From: Paractinoplanes deccanensis
GTDB taxonomy: Bacteria; Actinomycetota; Actinomycetes; Mycobacteriales; Micromonosporaceae
Assembly (NCBI RefSeq): GCF_016862115.1
Contig: NZ_BOMI01000021.1
Coordinates: 124,001 to 188,000, forward strand
Length of the DNA stretch: 64,000 bases
Reading direction: 5' to 3'
A program made the position numbers and the translations under genes. Positions 43,715 to 52,779 of this stretch are shown piece after piece. The notes under the pieces are model-generated. The model was not told where the DNA came from. It ran no database searches and saw only the letters and a program-made list of their open reading frames with translations. Within the stretch, counting starts at the first letter, position 1. The number at the start of each line of letters is the position of its first letter.

Positions 43715-45328
43715 ATGACGCGGCAAGACGATCTCCGGCCCTTGATTCTCATCCGCGGCTTCGGCGGCCCGGACGTCAGCGAGGAGCAGGCGAGCGGATA
43801 TCAGGGCTTCAACGACGGCACGGTCTATCCCGGCCGCCGCGGCGAGAACTACATCTACGAGGGCTTCGTCCTGCGCGCCATGAAGGCGGAGCGCTACCGC
43901 TACCGGGACGCCACGAACGTCGTGGGCTACTACGCCGACGAGGTCGCCGCGGTCCCGCCGGGCGCCCTCGGCATCGACGCCTCGCTGTGCGGGGGCACCG
44001 TGGCGGTCGATCCGTCGGTCGCCGAGCGGGTGCTGGGGTGCGGCGTCGGCGGCACGATGTGGGTGTACCGCTACTACGACCTGCGGCCGCGGACGATGCG
44101 GCACTTCGGCGCTGGGCTGGCCCGCCTCGTCGGCATCATCGCCGAGTGCGCGGCGCGGCGCGGCGAGCCCTTCGACGGAGTGGACATCGTGGCGCACAGC
44201 ATGGGCGGCCTCGTGGTCAACGCCGCGCTCAGGGAGATGACGGAGGCCGGCAACGACCCGCGCCGCCTGGTGCATCGGATCGTCACGCTCGGCACCCCGC
44301 ACCGGGGCATCGCCTTCAACGCGCTGCCCCGGTGGCTGGGCGAGCTCATCCCCGGCGTACGCGAGGCCTCCGACGAGCTGGCGTCGTTCGACCCGCGCGG
44401 CACGGCGTTCCTCGACGTCGCCTCGTGGTTCGACCCGCGCCGGATCCTCACCGTCGTCGGCACGGATCACCGCGGGTACGGCGTACGGGCGGCGACCCTG
44501 GCCAATCGCGTGGCGAGCCTGTTCGACGAGGGCGCCCTCGTGCACAACCGCAGCGACGGCCTGGTCAAGCACGCGTCGGCCCAGCTGCCGGGTTCGCCGC
44601 GGACCTTCGTGCACAAGTGCCACGGCGGGCACGACTCGCTGGTGACCGCGCGCGAGGCGTACGAGATCGCCATGCGCTTCTTCCACGGCACCCATCGGGT
44701 GTGCCTCTGGCTGGATGACGCGGACGTGCGCGAGGGCGGCGACCACTTCGGCCGCAGCGAGTTCTATCTCGGGGTGTCGATCAAGCCGCGGTACGTGGAC
44801 TTCGAGCTGTTCCACCAGAGCGCCGCGGCCGAGAACTGCTACGGGCCGTTCCACGAGCGGACGCTGGACGATCCGCTGCCCGACCTGGAGACCGAGCTGC
44901 GCCGGCCGCTCGCGGAGTGCGGCGACCGGACGAACGGGTGGGCGGGCCCGGACCGGCTGGTCTGGGAGGGGTGGCTGGACGCGCGCCTGACCACGGCGTG
45001 CGACCCGGTCTTCCGCGTCGACATCTACGTCGGGGAGCGCGACGCGTACGGCATCGGCTTCTCCGACAACGTGGTGTTCCGCAAGCAGTACTACGTGCAG
45101 GCCGTCCTCGGCCCGGGCCCGGTCGCGCTGTACGTGCACAGCGGCGAACGGTTCCTGGGCCCGCGCGGCCAGGCGGACGGCGCCGACCTCGACCGGGTCG
45201 CCGAGACGTCCGCGACCGCGCCGGTCCAGCGGGCGCAGCCGACCGGCCGCCCGGACGAGTGGACGTTCCGCACCGAGGGCGCCGCCTTCGCCGCCACCTG
45301 GCGGATCGCCATGACCGCCGAGCCGTAG
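43715..45328 (+). CDS. Alpha/beta hydrolase, PGAP1/lipase-like
   Basis: The 537-residue protein begins with the oxyanion-type loop LILIRGFGGPD. The nucleophile elbow is VAHSMGGLV, HRIVTLGTPHRGI follows, and HGGHDSL may supply the catalytic His. The C-terminal 200 residues, rich in Trp, Tyr and Phe, look like a beta-sandwich with no clear family. No signal peptide. It may act on lipids or glycans, probably with the membrane protein encoded before it. Confidence 0.82.
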   Translation: MTRQDDLRPLILIRGFGGPDVSEEQASGYQGFNDGTVYPGRRGENYIYEGFVLRAMKAERYRYRDATNVVGYYADEVAAVPPGALGIDASLCGGTVAVDPSVAERVLGCGVGGTMWVYRYYDLRPRTMRHFGAGLARLVGIIAECAARRGEPFDGVDIVAHSMGGLVVNAALREMTEAGNDPRRLVHRIVTLGTPHRGIAFNALPRWLGELIPGVREASDELASFDPRGTAFLDVASWFDPRRILTVVGTDHRGYGVRAATLANRVASLFDEGALVHNRSDGLVKHASAQLPGSPRTFVHKCHGGHDSLVTAREAYEIAMRFFHGTHRVCLWLDDADVREGGDHFGRSEFYLGVSIKPRYVDFELFHQSAAAENCYGPFHERTLDDPLPDLETELRRPLAECGDRTNGWAGPDRLVWEGWLDARLTTACDPVFRVDIYVGERDAYGIGFSDNVVFRKQYYVQAVLGPGPVALYVHSGERFLGPRGQADGADLDRVAETSATAPVQRAQPTGRPDEWTFRTEGAAFAATWRIAMTAEP

Positions 45329-45334
45329 GCCGCG

Positions 45335-45426
45335 CAAGATCATCCTTTCGGCCATCGCGGCGCGGCCGTCCGGTTCGGACGTGGGCCGGCGGCTTTCCCG
45401 GCGGGCGATCTCCAGAGATGATCTTG
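45335..45426. repeat. Spaced inverted repeat before the AAA operon
   Basis: CAAGATCATC (45335-45344) and GATGATCTTG (45417-45426) are perfect complements 72 bases apart in the promoter region of the AAA operon. Paired, they would form a long-loop hairpin; singly they could be operator half-sites. Confidence 0.6.
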
Positions 45427-45459
45427 CCGTAGTCGGGCGGGGAAGCGGGGAGACGCCGG

Positions 45460-47049
45460 GTGGGTAGGTCCTTCGCGGACACGTTCTCGCAGCTGCTCAA
45501 GGCCCGCTTCCCGGTGCTGTACATCGAGACGTTCGAGGAGCGGCGGGCTCTTCACCAGGTCGCGGCGGTCGCGGGGGACGCCGAGCTGGTCCGGGTGCCG
45601 CGGCCCGTCTGGTCGTGGTCGGTCACGGGTGGGCTCGTGCAGCCCGACGGGCAGTTGCGCGCGGGGGCCGAGCGGGCTGCCGACGCGCTGAGGGCCGTGC
45701 AGCGCATCGACGAGCCGGGCATCTTCGTCTTCCGCGACCTGCATCCGCTGCACCAGGACGGGCAGTACCCGCAGAACATGGACGTCGTCCGGCTGCTGCG
45801 CGACGTCGCGCACTCCTTCCGTACGGGCAGAAGCCCTCGATGCCTGGTGCTGATCTCGCCGGTGCTGCACCTGCCGGCCGAGCTGGCCAAGGACGTCACG
45901 ATCGTCGACTTCCCGCTGCCGGGCGAGGCCGAGCTGCGCCGGCTGCTGGACGCCATGATCCAGTCGAACGCCGCCACGGGCCGGCTGCGGGTTGCGCTCG
46001 ACGAGGCGGGACGGCAGCGGTTCGTGACCGCGGCCGCGGGCCTGACCATGCAGGAGGCGGAGAACGCGTACGCCCGGGCCATGGTCAACGATCCCGTGCT
46101 GGACATGGACGACCTGAGCATCGTCCACGACGAGAAAAGGCAGACCGTCCGCAAGTCCGGCGTCCTCGAGTTCGTCTCCACCGGCACGGTGCTCGACGAC
46201 GTCGGCGGCCTGGAGAACCTCAAGGGCTGGCTGGTCAAGCGCAACGGCTCGTGGCTCGCCGAGGCCGCCGACTACGGCCTGCCGGCGCCGCGCGGGGTGC
46301 TGGTCACCGGCGTGCCCGGATGCGGCAAGTCGCTGACGGCCAAGGCGATGGCCACGGCGTGGAACCTTCCGCTGCTGCGCTTCGACATCGGGCGGGTCTT
46401 CGCGGGCCTGGTCGGGTCGAGCGAGCACAACATGCGCACCGCGCTGCGCACGGCCGAGGCGGTCGCCCCGTGCGTGCTGTGGGTCGACGAGATCGAGAAA
46501 GGCTTCGCGGGCGGTACGGGCGGCGACTCGGGCACCGGCGCGCGGGTGTTCGGCACGTTCCTCACCTGGATGCAGGAGAAACGGCACCCGGTGTTCGTGA
46601 TCGCGACCGCCAACGACTTCGACGGTCTGCCCCCGGAGCTGCTGCGCAAGGGCCGCTTCGACGAGACCTTCTTCGTGGACCTGCCCAGCCGCGCCGAGCG
46701 GATCGCCGTCTGGCGGGTGCACCTGACCCGGGCGCTGCGTCACCGGCGCGCCGCGGGCGGCCTGCTGGTCACCGCCGAGCTGCTGGCCGAGCTCGCCGGC
46801 CTCACCGAGGGGCACTCCGGCGCGGAGATCGAGCAGGCGATCACGTCCGGCCTGTTCGAGGCGTTCTCGGAGCGCCGGCCGCTGCACCGCGACGACCTCG
46901 TCCGGGCGGTGATGAGCATGGTCCCGCTCAGCGTCACCCAGGCCGAGCGCATCGAGGCCCTGCGCGGCTGGGCACGCAACCGGGCGGTGTCGGCGACGGC
47001 CACCGAGGACTGGGACTTCGGTCGAACACACAACGGGGAGCCCATGTGA
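45460..47049 (+). CDS. Ycf46-like AAA ATPase
   Basis: The 529-residue protein starts at GTG 45460. The N-terminal domain (1-235) opens with [20 protein letters not shown], typical of the Ycf46 group. The AAA module has Walker A GVPGCGKS (284-291), Walker B VLWVDE (339-344), and [16 protein letters not shown] with the Arg fingers. Relatives in cyanobacteria and plastids are linked to photosynthesis-unrelated stress but remain poorly understood. First gene of a five-gene, overlapping operon. Confidence 0.88.
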   Translation: MGRSFADTFSQLLKARFPVLYIETFEERRALHQVAAVAGDAELVRVPRPVWSWSVTGGLVQPDGQLRAGAERAADALRAVQRIDEPGIFVFRDLHPLHQDGQYPQNMDVVRLLRDVAHSFRTGRSPRCLVLISPVLHLPAELAKDVTIVDFPLPGEAELRRLLDAMIQSNAATGRLRVALDEAGRQRFVTAAAGLTMQEAENAYARAMVNDPVLDMDDLSIVHDEKRQTVRKSGVLEFVSTGTVLDDVGGLENLKGWLVKRNGSWLAEAADYGLPAPRGVLVTGVPGCGKSLTAKAMATAWNLPLLRFDIGRVFAGLVGSSEHNMRTALRTAEAVAPCVLWVDEIEKGFAGGTGGDSGTGARVFGTFLTWMQEKRHPVFVIATANDFDGLPPELLRKGRFDETFFVDLPSRAERIAVWRVHLTRALRHRRAAGGLLVTAELLAELAGLTEGHSGAEIEQAITSGLFEAFSERRPLHRDDLVRAVMSMVPLSVTQAERIEALRGWARNRAVSATATEDWDFGRTHNGEPM

Positions 47050-47486
47050 GCGTGTCTTTGATATTGGTGCCGTTGGCGCTGGCCGGCGCCGCCGCGGCGC
47101 AGGCGGTGGCCGAACGGCGGGCGGACGGCCGGTCGGTGCGGGTGCAGACCCGGATGCGGGACGTGACGCTGCTCGCCGGGGCGCTGCGTGACCTGGGGGC
47201 CGCGGTCACCGACGGCGCCGGCACGGTCGTGGCGAGCTGGGACGGGTCCACCGCGACGTTCAGCCGCGGCGCCGACGGCATCTGGGCGGCGCACGTGGCC
47301 GGCGTCGACGAGCGGGCCGCGATCGACCTGGTGACCGCCGTCGACGGCGCCTACGGCCGGCGCGTGCAGCACGCGGTCCTCGAACGCCTGCGGGCCCAGG
47401 CACCGGCCGCGGGGCTGCGGCTGCAGTCCGAGTCGGTGACGGCGGACGCCGGTGTGCGCCTGGTCTTCGAGGTGGAACGGGCATGA
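47046..47486 (+). CDS. DUF1257 (Ycf35-like) protein
   Basis: The 146-residue protein starts at GTG 47046, overlapping the AAA stop (GTGA). After a hydrophobic N-terminus (LILVPLALAGAAAAQAVA) it follows the DUF1257 pattern with VRVQTRMRDVTLLAGALRDL and RRVQHAVLERLRAQA. The family usually sits beside Ycf46-type AAA proteins and DUF2997, as here. The hydrophobic start may be a membrane anchor. Function unknown. Confidence 0.78.
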   Translation: MSVSLILVPLALAGAAAAQAVAERRADGRSVRVQTRMRDVTLLAGALRDLGAAVTDGAGTVVASWDGSTATFSRGADGIWAAHVAGVDERAAIDLVTAVDGAYGRRVQHAVLERLRAQAPAAGLRLQSESVTADAGVRLVFEVERA

Positions 47487-47695
47487 CGGGCCATCCGCGC
47501 ATCGTCGTCACGGTGACCGGCGACGGCCAGGTGACAGCGGAGACGCTGGACATCCTCGGCGACCGCTGCCTCGACTACATCGCCGTCCTCGAACAACTCA
47601 TCGGCGCTCAGGTGCGGGCGAGCGCCTACACCGCCGACTACACGCGCGAGCCCGCGCGGGAACAGCAGGTGAACCGTGACGTCGATCCCGCCTAG
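47483..47695 (+). CDS. DUF2997 protein
   Basis: The 70-residue protein overlaps the DUF1257 gene by ATGA. The sequence RIVVTVTGDGQVTAETLDIL and the C-terminal conserved pattern with CLDYIAVLEQLIGA match DUF2997, which co-occurs with DUF1257. Its 3' end overlaps the next gene by 20 bases. Confidence 0.7.
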   Translation: MTGHPRIVVTVTGDGQVTAETLDILGDRCLDYIAVLEQLIGAQVRASAYTADYTREPAREQQVNRDVDPA

Positions 47696-48374
47696 CCCGG
47701 GACCCGCCCGGCTGTCGTGGCGGCTGGGCCACAGCGCCTGGGTGCTCGCCCCGATCCTGAGCTTCGGCTGCCTGGCAGGGGCCGGTTTCCTGTACGTCGG
47801 CCTGCGCGCCCGCCGGGCGTCGTGGTGGATCCCGGGCATCGTCTACAGCGTCGTCGCGTTCGCCTTCTTCGCCATCGGTGGCGAGGCGGAGAAGGACTCG
47901 GCGCTGCAGAACGTGGCGTACGCGGTGCTGATCGCCGCGTGGGCCGCCAGTGTGGTGCACGCGCTGGTCATCAACGTGTCCTGGCTGCGCTGGCGGGCGA
48001 CCTACAAGCCGTGGTACGCCCAGCAGCCTTCTCCGCCGCCGCCACCTTCCTTCGCGCCGCCGGCGGTCCCGCTGCCGCCTCAGGTGCAGCCGCTGGTGCC
48101 GCCGCAGCAGCAGTTCTACGCGGCTCCGCTCGACGTCAACACCGCCACGGAGCAGCAGCTCGCGACGCTGCCCGGCTTCGGGCCGGACCGGGCCGCCCAC
48201 GTGGTGGCGGTGCGCCGCACACGCGGTGGCTTCGCGGACGTGAACGACTTCGCCGCCGCGGCCGGGCTCGCCCCGCACGAGTTCGTCGCCGTGCGCGACC
48301 GGCTCACCTGGACGCCGCCGCGGCCGCCCACCGCCGGCGAGCAGAACCCGTACGGCCGCATCGTCGATGTCTGA
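47676..48374 (+). CDS. Membrane protein with C-terminal helix-hairpin-helix domain
   Basis: The 232-residue protein starts at GTG 47676. Three or four membrane helices (WVLAPILSFGCLAGAGFLYV, IVYSVVAFAFFAIG, VAYAVLIAAWAASVVHALV) are followed by a Pro-rich linker and a ComEA-type HhH pair (LDVNTATEQQLATLPGFGPD, RAAHVVAVRRTRGGF). ComEA-like domains bind DNA; here they could equally mediate protein contacts. The operon position suggests it anchors the AAA system to the membrane. Confidence 0.85.
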   Translation: MTSIPPSPGPARLSWRLGHSAWVLAPILSFGCLAGAGFLYVGLRARRASWWIPGIVYSVVAFAFFAIGGEAEKDSALQNVAYAVLIAAWAASVVHALVINVSWLRWRATYKPWYAQQPSPPPPPSFAPPAVPLPPQVQPLVPPQQQFYAAPLDVNTATEQQLATLPGFGPDRAAHVVAVRRTRGGFADVNDFAAAAGLAPHEFVAVRDRLTWTPPRPPTAGEQNPYGRIVDV

Positions 48375-48981
48375 GCCGCCGCCCGTGCGGGTGGCCCGGT
48401 TCGTCGAGCGGACCACCGCCGAGGGGCCCGGGGAGCGTACGGCCGTCTGGGTCCAGGGATGCACCATCCGCTGCCCCGGCTGCTTCAACCCGCACCTGTT
48501 CACCACCCGCGGCGGCACGCCGGCCCCGCCCGCCGAGCTGGCCGCCCGGGTGCTGGCCGCGGGCACGGACGGGCTGACCCTGCTCGGCGGCGAGCCGTTC
48601 GAGCAGGCCGCCGGCCTGGCCGCGGTCGCCGCCGCGGTGCGCGACGCCGGCCGCACGGTGATGACCTTCACCGGCTACGACCACGAGGACCTGCTCCACC
48701 TCGCCGGGCAGGGCCGCGACGACGTCGCCGCCCTGCTCGCCGCCACCGACCTGCTCGCCGCCGGGCCGTTCCGGCGCGACCTGCTCGACCACGACCGTCC
48801 CTGGGTGGGCTCGACCAACCAGCGGCTCGTCGCGCTCACCGACCGCATCGAGGCCGTGCCCACGGTCCGTGACCGCCTCGAGGTGACCGTGGACGCCTCC
48901 GGCGCTGTCGCCCTCAACGGCTGGGCCGGCACGGACGCGCTCGACGCCCTCCTCGCCGGCCTGCCCGCCAAGCGGGGATGA
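48367..48981 (+). CDS. NrdG-like radical SAM activating protein
   Basis: The 204-residue protein has the radical SAM CxxxCxxC motif, GCTIRCPGCFNP, and TLLGGEPFEQA as the SAM-binding GGE motif, as in anaerobic ribonucleotide reductase activases. The only other parts are a short C-terminal beta region. No nrdD is nearby, so its target may be a component of this operon. Overlaps the previous gene by 8 bases. Followed by a hairpin at 48987. Confidence 0.87.
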   Translation: MSEPPPVRVARFVERTTAEGPGERTAVWVQGCTIRCPGCFNPHLFTTRGGTPAPPAELAARVLAAGTDGLTLLGGEPFEQAAGLAAVAAAVRDAGRTVMTFTGYDHEDLLHLAGQGRDDVAALLAATDLLAAGPFRRDLLDHDRPWVGSTNQRLVALTDRIEAVPTVRDRLEVTVDASGAVALNGWAGTDALDALLAGLPAKRG

Positions 48982-48986
48982 CGAAA

Positions 48987-49017
48987 CGCCCCGGCCCCCG
49001 AACCGGGAACCGGGGCG
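48987..49017. terminator. Terminator between convergent genes
   Basis: Arms CGCCCCGG (48987-48994) and CCGGGGCG (49010-49017) form an 8-base-pair stem with a 15-base loop, in the short gap between the radical SAM gene (plus) and the lysyl-oxidase-like gene (minus). Probably serves both. Confidence 0.75.
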
Positions 49018-49030
49018 CGTCTCGCGATCG

Positions 49031-50602
49031 TCAGCCGGCGATGCCGTGCACCGGCGGGACGGTCAGGGTCCGCTTCTCGGGCGTGCCGCCGAGGATGATC
49101 TGGCGCAGCGCCGAGTTGTTCGTCGTGTCCAGCTCGGCGAGCTTCTTCTCCGGGTTGGCGAGCACCTGGATGTAGTACGTGCCGTTCGGCAGGTCGGTAA
49201 TCTCGAACGACTGGCCCGGACGGTACTGGCTGTATGTGTCGCCGTTGCCGATGTCGAGCACCTCACGCACCGCCACGACGGTGTCGGCGCCGCACGAGGT
49301 GGACAGGTCGGTGTTCTCCGGGCGCCACTTCGCCCCCGCGATGGTGAAGTCGACGGCGTCCGTGTTGGCCAGGCAGAACGCCTCCTTGCCGCTGCGCACC
49401 GCGAGCTTCTGGGTGGAGTCGAGCAGGTTGTACTGGGCGAAGTCGGTGAAGTGCCAGTGCTTGTGGCCCTCGCGCGCGTCCCACTCCATGGTGCCGGCGG
49501 GACGGCTGCCGACCTGGTTGCCCTTGGCGTCGAAGAAGTACTGGTAGGCGTCCATCAGCTCGGTGCCGGTGCGGCGGAAGCCGTCGACGAGCAGCGGCGA
49601 GGTGCCGGCGTTCCACACGGTCGCGCCGAAGTTGACGTACGTCTTGCCGTCCTCCTCGGACAGCGCGATCTCCCACGCCGGCAGCGAGCGCAGGTCCGGC
49701 CGCGGGCCGCCGGTCGGGGTGGCCTTGAGCGGGGTGGGCCGCCTCGCCGGCGCGCGCAGCTCCGGCACGTACGAGGAGACCTGCCGTTTCGCGTCCCCCT
49801 CGGCGGTGTGTATCGAGTGCTCGTCGGCCTTCTCGACGGGGCCGGCGTCCGCGGCCTTCACCCGGGCCAGGCCCGCCCTGTCGATCTCGGCGTCCACCAC
49901 GGTGACGTCGACCTTGGCGCTGGCCTGGTCCTGCGGGATGCCGAGCAGCTCCCGGTAGACCGGGTTCACGGTCGCGGTGGCCGTGTACTCGCCGTTCGGC
50001 AGGTCGAAGGACCCGTTCTGCGGCTGGTCGAGCACCGCGGCGTCCCAGCCGGCCTGCACGCCCCAGACCGCGCCGAGCGTGAACGGGTTGTAGCCGCCGC
50101 AGCTGGTCGGGTACGGGTTGGTGGCCGGGGCGTCCGGCCGGGTCCGCGCCGACGACCAGGTGTTGCCGCAGAACGGGGTCTTGTACTCGGTGACCACGGC
50201 GCCGGCCCGGTCCGTGATGGTGATCGTGGTGAAGTCCTTGAGGCCGGTGAAGTCGGTGACCATCCCGGCCGGGAGCGCCACCTTCTTCTTCTTGCCGTTC
50301 TGCACCACGGTCCGCTCGGCCACGATCGGCTTGTCGTAGCCGGTGCGGCGGGCCCAGATCTCCAGCGGATCCTTGCCGGCGATCACGTGCAGCCCCAGGT
50401 CGAACGAGAGGTAGATCTCGCCGTCGTAGTCGTACCGCTCGGCGGTCACATGCCCGGTGGCGGCGACGAACGACAGCGCGGGCGGCGTGGCCGCGGCCTG
50501 CGCCACACCCACACCGGTGGCGGTCAGCGCCAGCGTCGCGGCCACGGCCCCGTACGTCATCAGGCGCGAGCGCCGGCGGCGGTGCTTCAGCGGATCGGTC
50601 AT
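49031..50602 (-). CDS. Secreted protein with lysyl oxidase-like domain
   Basis: The protein is 523 residues from ATG 50602 (AGGACC before it). An Arg-rich start and signal peptide with an AQAAA site (about 1-38) precede a long N-terminal region of unknown fold. A LOX domain follows from about 320, with the copper-binding pattern GHKHWHFTDFAQYNLLD. Bacterial members are thought to oxidise amines or lysyl side chains extracellularly. The stretch 50603-50720 upstream shows no second gene. Confidence 0.88.
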   Translation of the reverse strand: MTDPLKHRRRRSRLMTYGAVAATLALTATGVGVAQAAATPPALSFVAATGHVTAERYDYDGEIYLSFDLGLHVIAGKDPLEIWARRTGYDKPIVAERTVVQNGKKKKVALPAGMVTDFTGLKDFTTITITDRAGAVVTEYKTPFCGNTWSSARTRPDAPATNPYPTSCGGYNPFTLGAVWGVQAGWDAAVLDQPQNGSFDLPNGEYTATATVNPVYRELLGIPQDQASAKVDVTVVDAEIDRAGLARVKAADAGPVEKADEHSIHTAEGDAKRQVSSYVPELRAPARRPTPLKATPTGGPRPDLRSLPAWEIALSEEDGKTYVNFGATVWNAGTSPLLVDGFRRTGTELMDAYQYFFDAKGNQVGSRPAGTMEWDAREGHKHWHFTDFAQYNLLDSTQKLAVRSGKEAFCLANTDAVDFTIAGAKWRPENTDLSTSCGADTVVAVREVLDIGNGDTYSQYRPGQSFEITDLPNGTYYIQVLANPEKKLAELDTTNNSALRQIILGGTPEKRTLTVPPVHGIAG

Positions 50603-50914
50603 GAGGTCCTTCCGGTCGTGCGGCCACGGATCGTGCGGCCGCTGCGCGACCATCCAAAACGGACAGTTGTGAGAAACCTGTGAGGTCGGCCCCCGTTGGC
50701 ACGAATCCGCGAGGATCTATGCCTTCCGGCCGAACGCCGCCCTCGGCCGAAAGGCAGATGCGCCGGCCGCCGAGCGCTGCTAAGCGTCGGCGCCGCGCTG
50801 GACCGGGCATACGGACGACAGGCTTCACCCGCCCGCCTTGAGCGAGGCCGGTGATCGCCTGGCCAGAGGTACGTCGCCGGCGCGCGCCTCGCCGAGGCTT
50901 GCCCGCGAGCGCCG
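50603..50914. other. Intergenic stretch: upstream of the lysyl-oxidase-like gene, with a terminator
   Basis: The 312 bases hold no gene that I can support. They contain the presumed promoter of the lysyl-oxidase-like gene and the hairpin described at 50721-50755. Confidence 0.5.
50721..50755 (-). terminator. Hairpin terminator of the secreted hydrolase gene
   Basis: Arms 50721-50733 and 50743-50755 pair at 12 of 13 positions around a 9-base loop, about 160 bases past the stop of the minus-strand hydrolase gene. Confidence 0.65.
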
Positions 50915-52714
50915 TCAGAGGCAGGGGCCGCCCTCGCAGACGTCGATGACCTTGCCGGTCAGCAGGAAGGTGGCCTTCTGGAGTTGGGCCGACGGCTGGG
51001 CTCTGGGGAACTCGTGCGGGTCCTCGCCGTACTGGGGGCCGATCGGGGCGAGGTTCGTGGGTGGGGGTGCGGTGGCCCGGCCGCTGTTCCAGACCACGAG
51101 GGCCGAGCCTCGGTAGGGGTGGTCCGGCAGCGGCTTGATGCCCCAGAACGGGATGGTCTCGTCGGACCAGCCGGGGGCCAGGGCGGGGCGGTGGATGCGG
51201 GCGCCGATCGTTCGCGCCTGCACCTGGGCGGCGGCGGGGGAGACCTGGTGGTCGCCGAAGGCCACGTGCATCAGGACCTGGTGGGCGGGGGTGCGGGGCA
51301 GCGGGTTCGCGGTCAGGTGCTGGGCGTAGCCGTTGGCCTCGGCGCGGTCCCAGAGCATCTGGATGAGCGCGAAGATGAGCTGCTGGTCGGCCTTGCCGGG
51401 GTAGGAGCGGTCGAGGAGCTGCTGGAACGGGGTGAAGTCCACACTGCGCTGCAGCAGGGTGCTGTAGTTCATGGCGGGCACGCCGAGCACGGAGCGGGTC
51501 CAGTCCTGGGCGATGGCGGTGAGCGCGCCGCCGTTGATGCCGCCCTGGCTGTTGCCGTCGTAGTGCAGGCCGCCGGCGCGGTCGAGCAGGCTGCGGCCCT
51601 GGGCGTCCTGGAAGGCGGGGTGCCCGGCGAAGCCGCCGGCGGCGATCATGGCGCGGCCGAGGAAGAGGAAGTTGAGCAAGCTCTGCTGGAGGCGGTCGGG
51701 GACGGCCGGGAAGGCGCTCAGGTCGTTCCACACCTGGGTCACGTACGGGATGTCGGCGTTGGCCATGCCGATCCAGCTGGTGGCGCAGAACATGAAGCCG
51801 TACGTCTGGCTCATCTGCTTCACGTTGCCGGCGTTGACCTCGGTGGGCGCGCCGAGCAGGCCGTGCCCGTAGAGCGACAGGTGTGCGGGCCGGGCGGCCG
51901 TCGCGGAGCGGGGGAGATTGCAGACGAAGTCGGCGTCGAGCGTGCCGTCGGCGGTGGGGCGCAGGCGGGAGCCGGGGCCGCCGTCGCCGGTGAGGTATCG
52001 GGGCACGGCGACGGTGCCGCGCACCTGGCGGGCGATGCGCGGGTCCTGCTCGGCGGGATAGTCGGTGACCTGGCTGACGGTGAACGCGGGCGACCGGCGG
52101 CCGAGGGCGGCGAACGCGTCGTCGCGCAGGTGCAGGACCCGGCCGGTGAGACTCTGCGCGCTGGCGACGGTGAAGGTCCACGGTCGCGGGGCGCGGATCG
52201 GGGCTCCGGTACGGTCGCGCAGGTGGCGCAGCACGACCGTGTATCGCGTGGCCTCGCGCAAGGCCACGGCCGGGCGGATGATGAGCAGCGGCCGGTCGGC
52301 CGCGTGCGCGTCGAGCTCGGCCCAGTGCGGCGTGCGCTGCCCCGTACGCGTGTTGATCAAAAGGATCGGCGCGTCGGGGGCGAGCGAGCGGCCGATGTCG
52401 GTGACCGGCGCGATGCCGCTCGCCGCGGGGTCGAGGCCGGGCACGTCGGCGAGGATCGGCGTGCCGGGGCTGAAGCCGTCCTGGCGGTTCCACTCGGCCG
52501 GGTCGATGTGCTTGCCGGCGATGTTGGCGGGCAGCGCGTCCGGGGCGAAGTGCACGCGGCGGCCGGTCGGGCTGCCCGGGTCGGCGACCGTGAACCGGTC
52601 GCTGGGGAACGGGAGCAGGCCGCTCACTGGTGGGGCGGCGGAGGCCACGGCGGCGCCGGACGGCGCCACGACGGCCAGCACGGCGACGGCGAGGCTCAGC
52701 AGACGACGCATCAC
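50915..52714 (-). CDS. Secreted alpha/beta hydrolase
   Basis: The 599-residue protein has a signal peptide (about 1-27, VLAVVAPSGAAVASAA). The long hydrolase domain holds a nucleophile elbow in YDGNSQGGINGG and, farther on, HVAFGDHQVSP that could supply the Asp and His. An N-terminal beta-rich region (about 30-190, with RPWTFTVASAQSL) precedes it. Substrates of related secreted proteins are unknown; some resemble polysaccharide or polyester esterases. Monocistronic. Confidence 0.82.
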   Translation of the reverse strand: MMRRLLSLAVAVLAVVAPSGAAVASAAPPVSGLLPFPSDRFTVADPGSPTGRRVHFAPDALPANIAGKHIDPAEWNRQDGFSPGTPILADVPGLDPAASGIAPVTDIGRSLAPDAPILLINTRTGQRTPHWAELDAHAADRPLLIIRPAVALREATRYTVVLRHLRDRTGAPIRAPRPWTFTVASAQSLTGRVLHLRDDAFAALGRRSPAFTVSQVTDYPAEQDPRIARQVRGTVAVPRYLTGDGGPGSRLRPTADGTLDADFVCNLPRSATAARPAHLSLYGHGLLGAPTEVNAGNVKQMSQTYGFMFCATSWIGMANADIPYVTQVWNDLSAFPAVPDRLQQSLLNFLFLGRAMIAAGGFAGHPAFQDAQGRSLLDRAGGLHYDGNSQGGINGGALTAIAQDWTRSVLGVPAMNYSTLLQRSVDFTPFQQLLDRSYPGKADQQLIFALIQMLWDRAEANGYAQHLTANPLPRTPAHQVLMHVAFGDHQVSPAAAQVQARTIGARIHRPALAPGWSDETIPFWGIKPLPDHPYRGSALVVWNSGRATAPPPTNLAPIGPQYGEDPHEFPRAQPSAQLQKATFLLTGKVIDVCEGGPCL

Positions 52715-52779
52715 CGTCTATGTCTACGCCGCGCGCGCATACCGGGGCAACCACACCCGCGGCTTCGTAGAGTGGGGCC

